From: Periweissella beninensis
GTDB lineage: Bacteria; Bacillota; Bacilli; Lactobacillales; Lactobacillaceae
Direction: 5' to 3'
Length of the DNA stretch: 64,000 nt
Assembly: GCF_016908275.1 (NCBI RefSeq)
Contig: NZ_JAFBDN010000008.1
Coordinates: forward strand, 1-64,000
Below, piece after piece: positions 54,322-63,800 of this stretch. How positions within the stretch are numbered: the first letter of the stretch is position 1; each line of letters opens with the position of its first letter. Under the pieces are notes generated by a model that made no database searches, was not told the DNA's origin, and was given only the letters and a program-made list of their open reading frames with translations. The position numbers and the translations under genes were made by a program.

Positions 54322-54807
54322 TTGAAACTTGATAATTGGCAAAATGATTTTGAATATCGTGGTTATGTTGATGAATTATTAGCAATGCCAGAAGTTCAAT
54401 GCTTACAAAAATATGTTCAGCACCATCACTCTGACCGATTAACACATTCGATTAGAGTTTCTTACTACAGTTTTCTATGGGCAAAAAAGTTTAATTTGGA
54501 TGCTAGGGCCGTTGCTAGGGCCGGTTTGTTGCATGATTTATTTTATTATGATTGGCGTGTAACTAAATTTGAACTAGGAACACATGCATTTATTCATCCA
54601 CGAGTATCAGTAAGAAATGCTGAGAAGATAACGATATTATCACCATTAGAAAAAGATATAATCTTGAAACACATGTTTGGAGCAACATTGGAATTACCAC
54701 AATATTGGGAAAGTTATCTAGTGGATATGGTCGATAACGTTGCAGCTATTCAAGAATATTTTTTACCAAAATGGCAAGCAATCAAAGCACGGTTATTAAA
54801 AATCTAA
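54322..54807 (+). CDS. HD-domain phosphohydrolase-like protein
   Basis: This 161-aa protein has an HD domain: HHHSDRLTHSIRVS provides the first His, LLHDLFYYD is the HD pair, and DMVDNVAA is the last Asp. Such proteins hydrolyse phosphate esters, often nucleotides; the substrate is not known. The start is TTG after GATGAGG. A promoter lies at 54230. Confidence 0.82.
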   Translation: MKLDNWQNDFEYRGYVDELLAMPEVQCLQKYVQHHHSDRLTHSIRVSYYSFLWAKKFNLDARAVARAGLLHDLFYYDWRVTKFELGTHAFIHPRVSVRNAEKITILSPLEKDIILKHMFGATLELPQYWESYLVDMVDNVAAIQEYFLPKWQAIKARLLKI

Positions 54808-54842
54808 AAGCATTACTAGAAATAACCATTTAAATAAGTATG

Positions 54843-54891
54843 GGGTATTGTGAGGGGATTATTTCACAATGCCTTATCAGCGTGCTATAAT
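54843..54891 (+). promoter_or_regulatory. Dyad and extended -10 promoter of the HxlR-type gene
   Basis: TGCTATAAT (54883-54891) is an extended -10 element. A dyad GGTATTGTGA / TCACAATGCC (54844-54873, one G-U pair) covers where a -35 would be and could be an autoregulatory operator. It is also a possible weak terminator of the HD gene but has no T-run. Confidence 0.45.
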
Positions 54892-54954
54892 TTAAATTAA
54901 CAAAAAGTAAGGACTTTTATATAGTTCAGATTACATATTAAATGGAGAATTGTT

Positions 54955-55299
54955 ATGGAAAAAATTGAAGTAAAAACTAATGATAACTTGACCCTTTGTC
55001 CTAAGTTTGCAAAAACTTTTGAAATATTGGGACGAAAGTGGAACGGAATGATTATTGAAGTTTTATTAAATAATGGTGTTTCACGATTTAAAGATTTAGC
55101 TACTGCTGTTTCAACTTGCTCTGATCGTGTTTTAGTGGAACGGCTAAAAGAACTTGAAGAGGAAGGAATTGTAGAAAGAAGAACTTACGATAATTCTTCG
55201 TTAATTCAATATGCACTTACGGAACGTGGTGATGCAATGCGTGACTTGATGGTGGCTATCCATGATTGGGCTGATAATACTTACACAACTAAAGCATAA
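54955..55299 (+). CDS. HxlR-family winged-helix regulator
   Basis: This 114-aa protein has the HxlR signature: LCPKFAKTFEILGRKWNGMI, then VSRFKDLATAVSTCSDRVLV with ERLKELEEEGIVERR for the winged helix, and YALTERGDAMRDLM. A conserved N-terminal Cys (Cys15) is present, often redox- or electrophile-sensing in this family. No divergent oxidoreductase target is adjacent. AATGGAGAATTGTT is the ribosome binding site. Confidence 0.88.
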   Translation: MEKIEVKTNDNLTLCPKFAKTFEILGRKWNGMIIEVLLNNGVSRFKDLATAVSTCSDRVLVERLKELEEEGIVERRTYDNSSLIQYALTERGDAMRDLMVAIHDWADNTYTTKA

Positions 55300-55325
55300 T
55301 TGTCTGTTTCAATTATTGTTTAGTA

Positions 55326-55334
55326 TGCTATAAT
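55326..55334 (+). promoter_or_regulatory. Extended -10 promoter of pheST
   Basis: TGCTATAAT gives a transcription start near 55341, at the beginning of the T-box leader. The same 9-mer serves the HxlR gene. Confidence 0.6.
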
Positions 55335-55340
55335 CTAATT

Positions 55341-55607
55341 ACAATAATTTAATTGCTATGATAAGAAGTAGTAGTTATTAAACTAGTAATAGTTTAGGGA
55401 TTGGACAACTTGACTGAAATTGACCATAGATTACTATAATAACGAATTCACTCTTGGAGCTATTTTTGCAAAATTTTTTTAAACAAAAATCGGGTAGTTA
55501 GCGTTATATAACTTTTTAGAGAGATAAATTTAATGATTTATCCAAACATGGGTGGTACCACGTTTAAAATAACGTCCCTGTATCGATTTTCGATACAGGG
55601 ATTTTTT
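55341..55607 (+). promoter_or_regulatory. T-box riboswitch of pheST, specifier UUC
   Basis: This is a full-length T-box. Stem I begins with AGTAGTTATT near 55368 and returns with AATAACGAATTCA: the GAA-TTC-A at 55444-55450 gives specifier TTC (55447-55449), the Phe codon. The T-box proper is ATGGGTGGTACCACG (55548-55562), followed by the terminator at 55576. Uncharged tRNA-Phe would allow readthrough into pheS-pheT. Confidence 0.92.
55576..55607 (+). terminator. Regulated terminator of the pheST T-box
   Basis: The stem CCCTGTATCG / CGATACAGGG with loop ATTTT is followed by ATTTTTT. Confidence 0.9.
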
Positions 55608-55659
55608 GTTTATGTTGATGCTATTAATTAGAATATTAGAAGTAAGGAGTGATAACTAA

Positions 55660-56691
55660 ATGTCATTAAAAGACACTTTATTAGAACTAAAACAAACTGT
55701 TTTAAATAAAATCTCAGTTGTCGAAGATTTAGATAGTTTAAATCAAATTCGGATTGAAACGCTAGGGAAAAAAGGCCCGATTACTGAAGTATTACGGGGA
55801 ATGAAAGATTTAACTGCGCAAGAACGACCACAAGTAGGAGCTTTTGCTAATGAAATTCGGGATGTTTTACAAACTGCTGTTGAAGAACGTAAGCGAGTAA
55901 TTGAGGATAAGGTGTTAACAGCAAAACTATCGGCTGAAACAATTGATGTGACTTTACCGGGTAATCAAATTGCTAAAGGAAATGCCCATGTTATTCAACA
56001 AATAATTGAACAATTAGAAGATCAATTCATGGGAATGGGATATCAAATTGCAGAAGGGCCTGAGGTTGAAGAAGATCGCTATAACTTTGAAATGATGAAC
56101 TTACCAAAAGATCATCCTGCGCGTGATATGCAAGATACTTTTTATATTACAGATGAAATTTTGATGCGAACACAAACATCACCTATGCAAGCAAGGATGA
56201 TGGAAAAACATGATTTTTCAAAGGGAGCGTTAAAAATGATTTCGCCAGGACGTGTATATCGTCGAGATACTGATGATGCTACGCATTCTCATCAATTTCA
56301 TCAAGTTGAGGGATTAGTTATTGATAAAAATATAACTATGGCTGATTTAAAAGGTACACTATTAAAAATGGCGCAAGAGTTATTTGGGGAAAAACATCAA
56401 ATTAGATTACGACCATCATATTTTCCATTTACGGAACCATCTGTTGAAGTCGATGTTTCGTGGGATGAAGTAACTGATAAAACACAGCCGGAAGATATTA
56501 AATGGATTGAAGTGTTAGGAGCTGGGATGGTCCATCCCAATGTATTAGCAATGGCGGGGGTTGATCCAGAAATTTATGGTGGCTTTGCTTTTGGTCTAGG
56601 ACCAGATCGATTTGCAATGCTCAAATATGGTGTTGACGATATCCGGAATTTCTATTTAAATGATGTTCGTTTCTTGGCACAATTCGATTAA
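55660..56691 (+). CDS. pheS: Phenylalanyl-tRNA synthetase alpha subunit
   Basis: This 343-aa subunit carries the N-terminal coiled coil that binds tRNA (about 1-85) and the class IIc catalytic core. Motif 2 is [20 protein letters not shown] and motif 3 is [29 protein letters not shown] is intact. It forms an alpha2beta2 enzyme with PheT. AGTAAGGAGTGATAAC is the ribosome binding site; the T-box at 55341 controls it. Confidence 0.97.
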   Translation: MSLKDTLLELKQTVLNKISVVEDLDSLNQIRIETLGKKGPITEVLRGMKDLTAQERPQVGAFANEIRDVLQTAVEERKRVIEDKVLTAKLSAETIDVTLPGNQIAKGNAHVIQQIIEQLEDQFMGMGYQIAEGPEVEEDRYNFEMMNLPKDHPARDMQDTFYITDEILMRTQTSPMQARMMEKHDFSKGALKMISPGRVYRRDTDDATHSHQFHQVEGLVIDKNITMADLKGTLLKMAQELFGEKHQIRLRPSYFPFTEPSVEVDVSWDEVTDKTQPEDIKWIEVLGAGMVHPNVLAMAGVDPEIYGGFAFGLGPDRFAMLKYGVDDIRNFYLNDVRFLAQFD

Positions 56692-56708
56692 GTGTAGGAG
56701 GAAAGATT

Positions 56709-59132
56709 GTGAAAGTTTCATTGGACTGGTTAAAGGAATATATTGATATTGACCTAAAACCAAATGTATTAGCAGAAAAAATTGCTAGAACGGCAGTTGA
56801 AATTGAAGAAGTATCTCAATCAGTTGAAGATATGAGTGGCGTTGTTGTTGGAAAAGTATTATCTGTTGAACCACATCCAGACTCAGATCATATGGTAATT
56901 ACTCAAATTGATATAAATGAAGATGAGCCTGTACAAATTGTTACAGGAGCTCCAAATGTTGCGGTTAATCAATTGGTTATTTTAGCAAAACATAATGCCA
57001 AAATTGCTAATGGTAAAAAAATTAAAAAAGGTAAGCTACGGGGAGTGACCTCAAATGGAATGCTAGCGGCATTACAAGAAATTGGCTTTGATGATAAAAT
57101 TGCGCCTAAAGATTTTGAAGCTGGTATATGGGTTTTTGATGAAAATGAACAGGTTAAACCTGGGGATGATGCATTTAAGGTATTAGGAATGCGTGACTGG
57201 ATCCTAGAAACAGGAATTACACCTAACCGTGCTGATATGCTTTCAATGAATGGAACAGCGTACGAAGTTGGGGCAATGCTAAAGCAAAAGCCAAGATTGC
57301 CAAAAGTGGAAATTAATGAAACTAGTGAGTTAGAAACTAAAAATTTATTAAAAATATCTGCGGATGAAGAACTAGCACCTAAATACATGGTCCGAATTGT
57401 TGATAATGTTGAAATTAAGGATTCACCATTATGGTTACAAAAAAAGTTGTGGAATGCTGGCATGCGACCAATTAACAATGTTGTTGATGCAACGAATTAT
57501 GCAATGCTTGTTTTTGGGCAACCACTGCATGCTTTTGACTATGATCAAATAAAAAGCAATGAGTTGATAGTTCGCTTAAGTAAAGAAGCGGAAACATTAA
57601 AGACACTAGATAGTATTGAGCGAGTATTACGACCAAATCAAGATATTGTCGTTACTGATGGTGAAACACCACTAATGTTAGCAGGTGTAATGGGTGGAGC
57701 AAGTACTGAGGTAACTAGTGAGTCAACACGGATAATATTGGAGGCGGCAGTTTTTAATAGTCATTATGTTCGAGCAACTGCACGCCGCCATGATTTACAT
57801 TCAGAGGCATCACAGCGCTTTGAACGAGGTGTTAATTGGGATGATACAGAAAAAACACTTAATTTTGCTGCTCAATTAATTGCTGAAATCGCAAATGGTA
57901 ATGTTACTAAGGGGGTTTTAACCGCTAACAATGTAATTAAAAAGCCAGTTAAGGTAACGGTTAGCTTAGATAGAATTAATAAAGTGTTAGGATTAAGCTT
58001 AACCAAAGATAACGTATTGGCTATTTTTAACCAATTAGGTTTTTTAACTGAATTAAATAACAATGAGTTTGAAGTTACTATTCCAAATCGACGATGGGAT
58101 ATAAGTATTTCGGCCGATTTAATAGAGGAAGTAGCCAGAATTTATGGTTATGATAATATTCCGTCAACATTACCTAGTGGACGTCCCACGGTAGGGAAGC
58201 TTTCATATAAGCAGCGTGTGATTCGAAGCTCACGCCACTTGTTGGAAGGATTAGGATTATCACAAGCAATTTCATATGGATTAACGACTGAAGACAAGGC
58301 TAAAATGTTTTCATTCAATGCAAATGCGCATGTTACTAAATTAAATTATCCAATGACTCAAGAACGGACAACAACACGGATGAGCTTGATTACAGGCTTA
58401 TTAGATGATATTGCGTACAATAATGCTCGTAAGCAGTTTAATATTGCATTATATGAACAAGGGCGTGTGTTTTATCGCACGACAGATGATGCGCGACCAA
58501 CCGAAATTGAACATATTGCTGGAGCAATTTCAGGTAAATTAAGCAATGATAATTGGCATACTAACCAATTAAATGTTGATTTTTATGCTATTAAAGGGGT
58601 TGTTGAAACATACTTGAAGCATTTTGATTTTAAAGCAAAAATTAGTTTTAAACCAACTAAAGATTTTTTACAAATGCATCCTGGACGAACAGCAGCTATT
58701 TTTATTGGTGAACATTTTGTTGGAATTGTTGGGCAAGTACATCCTTTGGTTGCGCAACAATTTAAAATCAAAGAAACATACGTGTTTGAACTAGATTTAC
58801 AACAATTACTCACCTTAAAGAAAAAGGACCGTGAATACAAGGTTATCTCTAAGTTTCCAAGTATCACCCGTGATATTGCTATTTTAGTCGATGAAAATAT
58901 TGAACATGCAACAATTAAGCACTTAATTGATAAAAATGGTGGCAAACAACTGGTTGATATTACATTATTTGATGTGTATAGTGGAAAAAATGTTTTACCT
59001 GGGAAAAAATCGATGGCGTATACGTTGACTTATCAAGATGTTAATAAGACACTGATTGATGAAGAAGTAAATAAAGCATTTGATAAAGTCGTAAAAGTAT
59101 TGATTAATGAATTAGATGCTGAAATTCGTTAA
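56709..59132 (+). CDS. pheT: Phenylalanyl-tRNA synthetase beta subunit
   Basis: This 807-aa subunit has an EMAP-like tRNA-binding domain (about 40-155; VGKVLSVEPHPDSDHMVI, GAPNV), B1/B3-B4 editing domains, a B5 domain (about 405-475), the catalytic-like core and a C-terminal FDX-ACB domain (about 715-807; YKVISKFPSITRDIAILVD). Start GTG after GTGTAGGAGGAAAGATT. It lies 17 bp after pheS. Confidence 0.97.
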   Translation: MKVSLDWLKEYIDIDLKPNVLAEKIARTAVEIEEVSQSVEDMSGVVVGKVLSVEPHPDSDHMVITQIDINEDEPVQIVTGAPNVAVNQLVILAKHNAKIANGKKIKKGKLRGVTSNGMLAALQEIGFDDKIAPKDFEAGIWVFDENEQVKPGDDAFKVLGMRDWILETGITPNRADMLSMNGTAYEVGAMLKQKPRLPKVEINETSELETKNLLKISADEELAPKYMVRIVDNVEIKDSPLWLQKKLWNAGMRPINNVVDATNYAMLVFGQPLHAFDYDQIKSNELIVRLSKEAETLKTLDSIERVLRPNQDIVVTDGETPLMLAGVMGGASTEVTSESTRIILEAAVFNSHYVRATARRHDLHSEASQRFERGVNWDDTEKTLNFAAQLIAEIANGNVTKGVLTANNVIKKPVKVTVSLDRINKVLGLSLTKDNVLAIFNQLGFLTELNNNEFEVTIPNRRWDISISADLIEEVARIYGYDNIPSTLPSGRPTVGKLSYKQRVIRSSRHLLEGLGLSQAISYGLTTEDKAKMFSFNANAHVTKLNYPMTQERTTTRMSLITGLLDDIAYNNARKQFNIALYEQGRVFYRTTDDARPTEIEHIAGAISGKLSNDNWHTNQLNVDFYAIKGVVETYLKHFDFKAKISFKPTKDFLQMHPGRTAAIFIGEHFVGIVGQVHPLVAQQFKIKETYVFELDLQQLLTLKKKDREYKVISKFPSITRDIAILVDENIEHATIKHLIDKNGGKQLVDITLFDVYSGKNVLPGKKSMAYTLTYQDVNKTLIDEEVNKAFDKVVKVLINELDAEIR

Positions 59133-59152
59133 GAAGGATCAGAGGGATTTTT

Positions 59153-60298
59153 ATGGAAAAGGATCAATTTAATTCACGAATTAATAGACATCAGGTTAGT
59201 AATAGAAAGAATAAGTGGGTTATATTTATTAAGGTGTTCACACTATTATTAATAATAATGGGAGTTGGATTAGGGGTGCGGCATTTATATTTAAGAAATG
59301 ATACATCTGCAAAAAATCCAAATAGTACAAAGAAAATTGATTTCTACGTTGCCAGTGGAATGAGTGCTAGCCAAATTGGTACTAAATTAGAACAAAAAGG
59401 TTTAATAAAGCATAATTATGCTTTTGAAAATTATTTAACGAAGCACAACATAAATGATTTAAAAGCTGGTTATTTTAGTCTTTCAGCAAGTATGAATCTG
59501 GCTAATATCGCAAAGAAACTTGAAAAAAGTGGTAGCCTATATCCAATTAGTAAGGGTAATCCTGATAGTTTGTTAATGCGAGAAGGTGAAACCGCACAGG
59601 AATTAGCTAAAACAATTGCTAAGAAAACTAAATTTTCAGCAAAAACGTGGTTAGCAACCTTAAATGATAAGCAGTATTTAGCTAAATTAGCTAAAACATA
59701 TCCCGAGTTATTATCCTCTGCATTGAAGGCAAAAAATACCAAGTATGTACTTGAGGGATATTTATACCCAGCAACGTATAATATAAAAAATGTAAAATCG
59801 GCTAATGACATTACAACTATGATGGTTAGTCAGATGAATACAGAATTAGCACCATATTATGAGCAAATTAAGAGAAAAGGTTTGACTGTGCAAGAAATTT
59901 TAACATTGGCATCACTTGTTGAAAGAGAAGCAATTACGCAAAGTGATCGATCTAAAGTGGCAGGTGTATTTTTTAATAGAATTGATAAAAAAATGACGTT
60001 AGGTTCGGATATCGCTGTCAAATATGCTATGAAAAATCCAACTACAAATTTATCATTAAAAGATATAAAAATTAAGTCGCCATATAATCTTTATGTGCAT
60101 ACTGGTTATGGACCTGGACCTGTAAATTCGCCGTCTTTAAATTCAATAAAAGCAGTTTTGAATCCAGTTGATCGTAAGAAAAAATATTATTATTTTATTG
60201 CTGATTTAAAAACTGGCAAAATTTATTTTTCAAAGACATATGCACAACATGAAAAATTAAATAAAAAATTATCTGCTACAAATAATAAGAGTAACTAA
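59153..60298 (+). CDS. mltG: Endolytic transglycosylase MltG
   Basis: This 381-aa single-pass protein has a basic N terminus, one membrane helix (about 21-42), a LysM-like region (about 60-130) and a YceG catalytic domain. LASLVEREAITQSDRSKVAG holds the catalytic Glu (Glu257), and GYGPGPVNSPS lies near the C terminus. It cuts nascent glycan strands and sets their length. It follows pheT by 20 bp and probably shares its transcript. The long hairpin at 60391 terminates it. Confidence 0.92.
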   Translation: MEKDQFNSRINRHQVSNRKNKWVIFIKVFTLLLIIMGVGLGVRHLYLRNDTSAKNPNSTKKIDFYVASGMSASQIGTKLEQKGLIKHNYAFENYLTKHNINDLKAGYFSLSASMNLANIAKKLEKSGSLYPISKGNPDSLLMREGETAQELAKTIAKKTKFSAKTWLATLNDKQYLAKLAKTYPELLSSALKAKNTKYVLEGYLYPATYNIKNVKSANDITTMMVSQMNTELAPYYEQIKRKGLTVQEILTLASLVEREAITQSDRSKVAGVFFNRIDKKMTLGSDIAVKYAMKNPTTNLSLKDIKIKSPYNLYVHTGYGPGPVNSPSLNSIKAVLNPVDRKKKYYYFIADLKTGKIYFSKTYAQHEKLNKKLSATNNKSN

Positions 60299-60390
60299 GA
60301 AAAAATATAATCAACCTAAATACTGATTATGTAGAGAGTAAAGTAGTTATTTATTATTAAAGTGTGATCTAAAAGAAAAATCCAAGCAGA

Positions 60391-60446
60391 AAATATGTGA
60401 AAAGGACTGAATTTATAAAAATTCAGTCCTTTTCACATATTTTTTT
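60391..60446 (+). terminator. Long perfect hairpin terminator after mltG
   Basis: A 24-bp stem (60391-60414 with 60419-60442) without mismatch has loop ATAA and a T-run to 60446. Flanking A residues permit use in both directions. Confidence 0.88.
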
Positions 60447-60496
60447 ACGTAGTTAAGTATGTTCTTCACGTATTTTTTGCGATATTTTAAATTTTA

Positions 60497-60531
60497 CCTC
60501 ATAGTTTAGAAGCTATTTCTAAACTATGAGG
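60497..60531 (+). repeat. Perfect 15-bp inverted repeat between mltG and rnjB
   Basis: CCTCATAGTTTAGAA / TTCTAAACTATGAGG with loop GCTAT has no T-run on either side, so it is not a terminator of the usual kind. It lies upstream of the candidate -10 box TATGAT (60605-60610) of rnjB and may be an operator or a leader element of an upstream-initiated transcript. The rest of 60299-60684 holds nothing else recognisable. Confidence 0.6.
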
Positions 60532-60684
60532 AGTACAATTACTAGAAAAATTTGAATAAATACTTAAAAAGCATTAGATGTTTAAAGTGTAATGCTAATA
60601 AAATTATGATAAACTAGTTACTAAGAATATTGAACGAGTAAATAAAATAAAAGATTTATCTTTAAAAATGTAAGAGGTTTTTTA

Positions 60685-62547
60685 ATGAAAAGTAAGTTAT
60701 CCATTATTCCGTTTGGTGGAGTGCGCGAAAACGGAAAGAATATGTATGCAATTAATTATAATGATGAAATTTATATTTTTGATGCAGGGTTGAAGTATCC
60801 AGAAACTGATTTATTAGGCATTGATGTTGTTATCCCTGATTTTGGTTATTTAAAAGAACATGCTGATCAGGTTGTGGGTATTTTTTTAACACACGGACAT
60901 GCCGATGCCATCGGAGCTTTGCCATATTTATTAAATGATATTAATGCGCCAGTATTTGGTTCAGAAATGACACTGGCGTTAGCAAAGCTAGCGTTACAGA
61001 ATGATAAAAACGTTGAGAATTTTGAGGATTTTCATGTTGTTAATGAAAAATCAGTGATTGATTTTGGTAATGCCAAAATTTCATTTTTTAGCACAACTCA
61101 TTCTATTCCACAATCTTTAGGATTAGTTCTTGAAACTGCAAATGGTCAAATTGTTTATACTGGAGATTTCAAATTTGACCAAACAGCAAAAAATGATTAT
61201 CGAACTGATTTAGCACGACTTGGTGAAATTGGTAAACAAGGTGTCTTGGCTTTATTAAGTGATGTTGCAGGTGTGGGAAGTTATGATGAGTCTGTAAATG
61301 AATCTGCAATCGAAGAATATGTGTTAGATACATTTCAAAATCATCAAGGACGAATAATTGTTGCAGCCGTTGCATCTAATATCCAAAGAATTCAACAAGT
61401 TATCAATGCAACATATAAAACTGGTCGTAAAATTGTTTTATCTGGAAATGATTTGGAAAAGGTTGTTAGAACGGCATTAAAATTAAAAAAATTAGAATTA
61501 CCAATTCCTGAAAATGAATTATTTGTTTCATTTAAAAACATGAAAAAGTTACCGCTTGCAGAAACTGTTATTTTAGAAACAGGTAAAATGGGTGAACCAA
61601 TTAAGCATTTACAAAGAATGGCTAATGGGGATGATCGGCATATTAAAATTGGTGAAGGCGATTTAGTTTTTATTACAACTACACCATCAACGGCAATGGA
61701 AGCTTTTGTTGCTAGAACACGTGACTTGATGTTCAAGGCGGGTGCTAATGTTCGTGCTATATCACAAGATTTACGCTCATCTGGCCACGCATCCAGAAAT
61801 GATTTACAATTAATGCTTAACTTTATGCAGCCTAAATATTTTTTACCAGTTCAGGGAGAGTACCGTGTTTTAAGTGCAGGTGCTGAGTTAGCACGTCAAG
61901 TTGGTATATCAGATAAAAATATATTTATTATGCAAAATGGTGATCAATTAAACTATGATGATGGTAATTTATATTTAGCTGGATCTATTGAAGTTACAAA
62001 TACAATGATTGACGGCTCGGGTGTTGGTGACATTGGAAATATTGTGCTTCGCGATCGCAAAATTCTTTCAGAAGATGGTGTTTTTATAGCTGTTGTAACA
62101 ATTGATCGTAAAAAAAAGAAAGTTGTTTCAAAACCAAAGATCACTTCTCGGGGATTTGTTTATGTTAAGGCATCTCGTGATTTAATTCGTGAAAGTATTG
62201 AAATTGTAGAAAAAACCTTAACCAATAGTTTGGAAAATATAGAAGAATTTGATTGGTCAGTTTTAAAAACTGCTGTACGTGATAATTTAAGTCATTACTT
62301 ATATGAACAAACTCATCGTAAACCAGTCATTTTACCGGTAATTATGGAAGTTAATCAAAATGGGCTTCGAAACAAACGGCATTTAAAGAAAAATAACAAT
62401 AAAGCAACAAAAGTAGTTAAAAAGCACGTTAATAATGTAGTCAACGGGAACACTGATAAGCAAATAACCTCCAAAGAAGTAAGCACTAAAAAGATCCAGT
62501 CAACGAAGCGTAAGACCAGTACTAAAAAGGTGATAAATAAAAAATAA
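60685..62547 (+). CDS. rnjB: RNase J2-type ribonuclease with altered metal site
   Basis: This 620-aa beta-CASP metallo-beta-lactamase protein begins IIPFGGVRENGKNMYAI. The zinc motif is usually HxHxDH; here it is HGHADA (70-75), so the last His is Ala. This is the form seen in RNase J2 of Firmicutes, which is a weak nuclease that supports RNase J1. LLSDVAGVG, the SSGHASRNDLQLMLN motif and the C-terminal domain are kept. A Lys/Thr-rich tail (about 555-620) is added. AAGAGGTTTTTTA precedes the ATG. Confidence 0.88.
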   Translation: MKSKLSIIPFGGVRENGKNMYAINYNDEIYIFDAGLKYPETDLLGIDVVIPDFGYLKEHADQVVGIFLTHGHADAIGALPYLLNDINAPVFGSEMTLALAKLALQNDKNVENFEDFHVVNEKSVIDFGNAKISFFSTTHSIPQSLGLVLETANGQIVYTGDFKFDQTAKNDYRTDLARLGEIGKQGVLALLSDVAGVGSYDESVNESAIEEYVLDTFQNHQGRIIVAAVASNIQRIQQVINATYKTGRKIVLSGNDLEKVVRTALKLKKLELPIPENELFVSFKNMKKLPLAETVILETGKMGEPIKHLQRMANGDDRHIKIGEGDLVFITTTPSTAMEAFVARTRDLMFKAGANVRAISQDLRSSGHASRNDLQLMLNFMQPKYFLPVQGEYRVLSAGAELARQVGISDKNIFIMQNGDQLNYDDGNLYLAGSIEVTNTMIDGSGVGDIGNIVLRDRKILSEDGVFIAVVTIDRKKKKVVSKPKITSRGFVYVKASRDLIRESIEIVEKTLTNSLENIEEFDWSVLKTAVRDNLSHYLYEQTHRKPVILPVIMEVNQNGLRNKRHLKKNNNKATKVVKKHVNNVVNGNTDKQITSKEVSTKKIQSTKRKTSTKKVINKK

Positions 62548-62637
62548 TTGAATTGCAACAAAATATGAAATTTTTATATTTTAAATTAGATACTTTCAGT
62601 TATAAGGTTTATGCTTGATGGTGAAAAATATTTGATA

Positions 62638-62679
62638 AAAAAGAGGAATTTAGAACTTATATTCTAGATTTCTCTTTTT
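62638..62679 (+). terminator. Terminator of rnjB
   Basis: An 18-bp stem AAAAAGAGGAATTTAGAA / TTCTAGATTTCTCTTTTT (two G-U pairs) ends in a T-run. Confidence 0.85.
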
Positions 62680-62731
62680 ATTAGTAAGATTTGATTGTAG
62701 CTAAAATTGTAATCATAAAAAAGAGGTACCT

Positions 62732-63601
62732 ATGGATAATTTAGCCGAAATAAAATTAGCAATTGCAAATGACAATCCAATATTGGCATATGGCAAATTA
62801 GAAGAACAATATATTAAAGAACCTACCTTTGAAATTAATCGGATGTTATCAAAAGTAGCACTGAACCTAAATAAATATGACGTTGCTGAAGAGCTAGTTA
62901 GTGCGATGATTGATGATTATTTGAGGGAAGAAACAGATATATTATTTTTAATTAAAGTATATTGTGAAAATATGAATTATTTAGAATTGAATTTAATTTT
63001 AAGTCACATGACATTAACTAAAGAAATGCACAAAAAAATCAAAGTGCAAATTGATTATTCAATGCAGCAACATACTATGGAAATTAAAAAAAATATTAAG
63101 CGGTTTAAGTATTTAGGAATTGGGGATATGATCGAGCAAAATTTAGCATTGAAGGCAGGAAAACATATTCCAATGGCCGATTTCATAAAATTGGGTTCGC
63201 AGCATTTGATTGATGAGGATGTTCATCCGCTAGTTCGGACAACAATTTTAGAAATTTTTACGCAACTTGGTCAGCAAGAAGTTAATTTTAAATGGTTGGA
63301 TAATAAAACATATACATGTGATTTACAAATTCAAAAAGAGAAGCATCTAGCAACTGAAACCAGTATAAAAAAAGAAATTACGCAAAAATTAGCTAAAAAT
63401 ATTCAAAATGAAAAAATATTATTGGAATATGTTAGCATTTTCAGTAAAATAATTTTTCCATACTTTTCAAAAGTGATACCACAGACTGACGTATTTGTTA
63501 ATGGTCTAATTAACCGGTTAAATGGTGAAAAAGATGATTATATCAGTCAAAATTATTGGATTAAAACAATTGATGAATTGTTATTAACATTAAATTATTA
63601 A
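62732..63601 (+). CDS. Helical-repeat (TPR-like) protein upstream of tuf
   Basis: This 289-aa soluble protein consists of paired helices. Residues 1-75 (PILAYGKLEEQYIKEPTFEI, VALNLNKYDVAEELVSAMID) look like TPR units; the rest is helical with a Lys-rich segment. I do not recognise a named family. A similar protein often precedes tuf in lactic acid bacteria. AAAAAGAGGTACCT is the ribosome binding site. Confidence 0.7.
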   Translation: MDNLAEIKLAIANDNPILAYGKLEEQYIKEPTFEINRMLSKVALNLNKYDVAEELVSAMIDDYLREETDILFLIKVYCENMNYLELNLILSHMTLTKEMHKKIKVQIDYSMQQHTMEIKKNIKRFKYLGIGDMIEQNLALKAGKHIPMADFIKLGSQHLIDEDVHPLVRTTILEIFTQLGQQEVNFKWLDNKTYTCDLQIQKEKHLATETSIKKEITQKLAKNIQNEKILLEYVSIFSKIIFPYFSKVIPQTDVFVNGLINRLNGEKDDYISQNYWIKTIDELLLTLNY

Positions 63602-63628
63602 AATTATTGTATTTTTTAGTTTTTTTTG

Positions 63629-63657
63629 TTTACAAATTACTATCTGATTTATATAAT
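63629..63657 (+). promoter_or_regulatory. Promoter P1 of tuf
   Basis: TTTACA (63629-63634), a 17-bp spacer and TATAAT (63652-63657) are near consensus and would give a leader of about 135 nt. A second TATAAT at 63729-63734 may be P2 with a weak -35. Confidence 0.75.
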
Positions 63658-63800
63658 AGTTAAGGCTTTCCAATAGAATATAAAACAATGATTTTAATTT
63701 TGTTGTTTGTGTTCTTACAGGATTGTAGTATAATTGGAAGCATAGGATTGAGATGAGTAATTTATCCAATCGCTTTGCAAATATTAGGAGGAATTTCATT

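Noticed and set aside
54843-54873. Rho-independent terminator of the HD gene
   Set aside because: The stem lacks a T-run on the + strand; an operator reading is at least as likely.
56969-57478. 169-codon open frame antisense to pheT
   Set aside because: It overlaps a conserved essential gene entirely and lacks a ribosome binding site.
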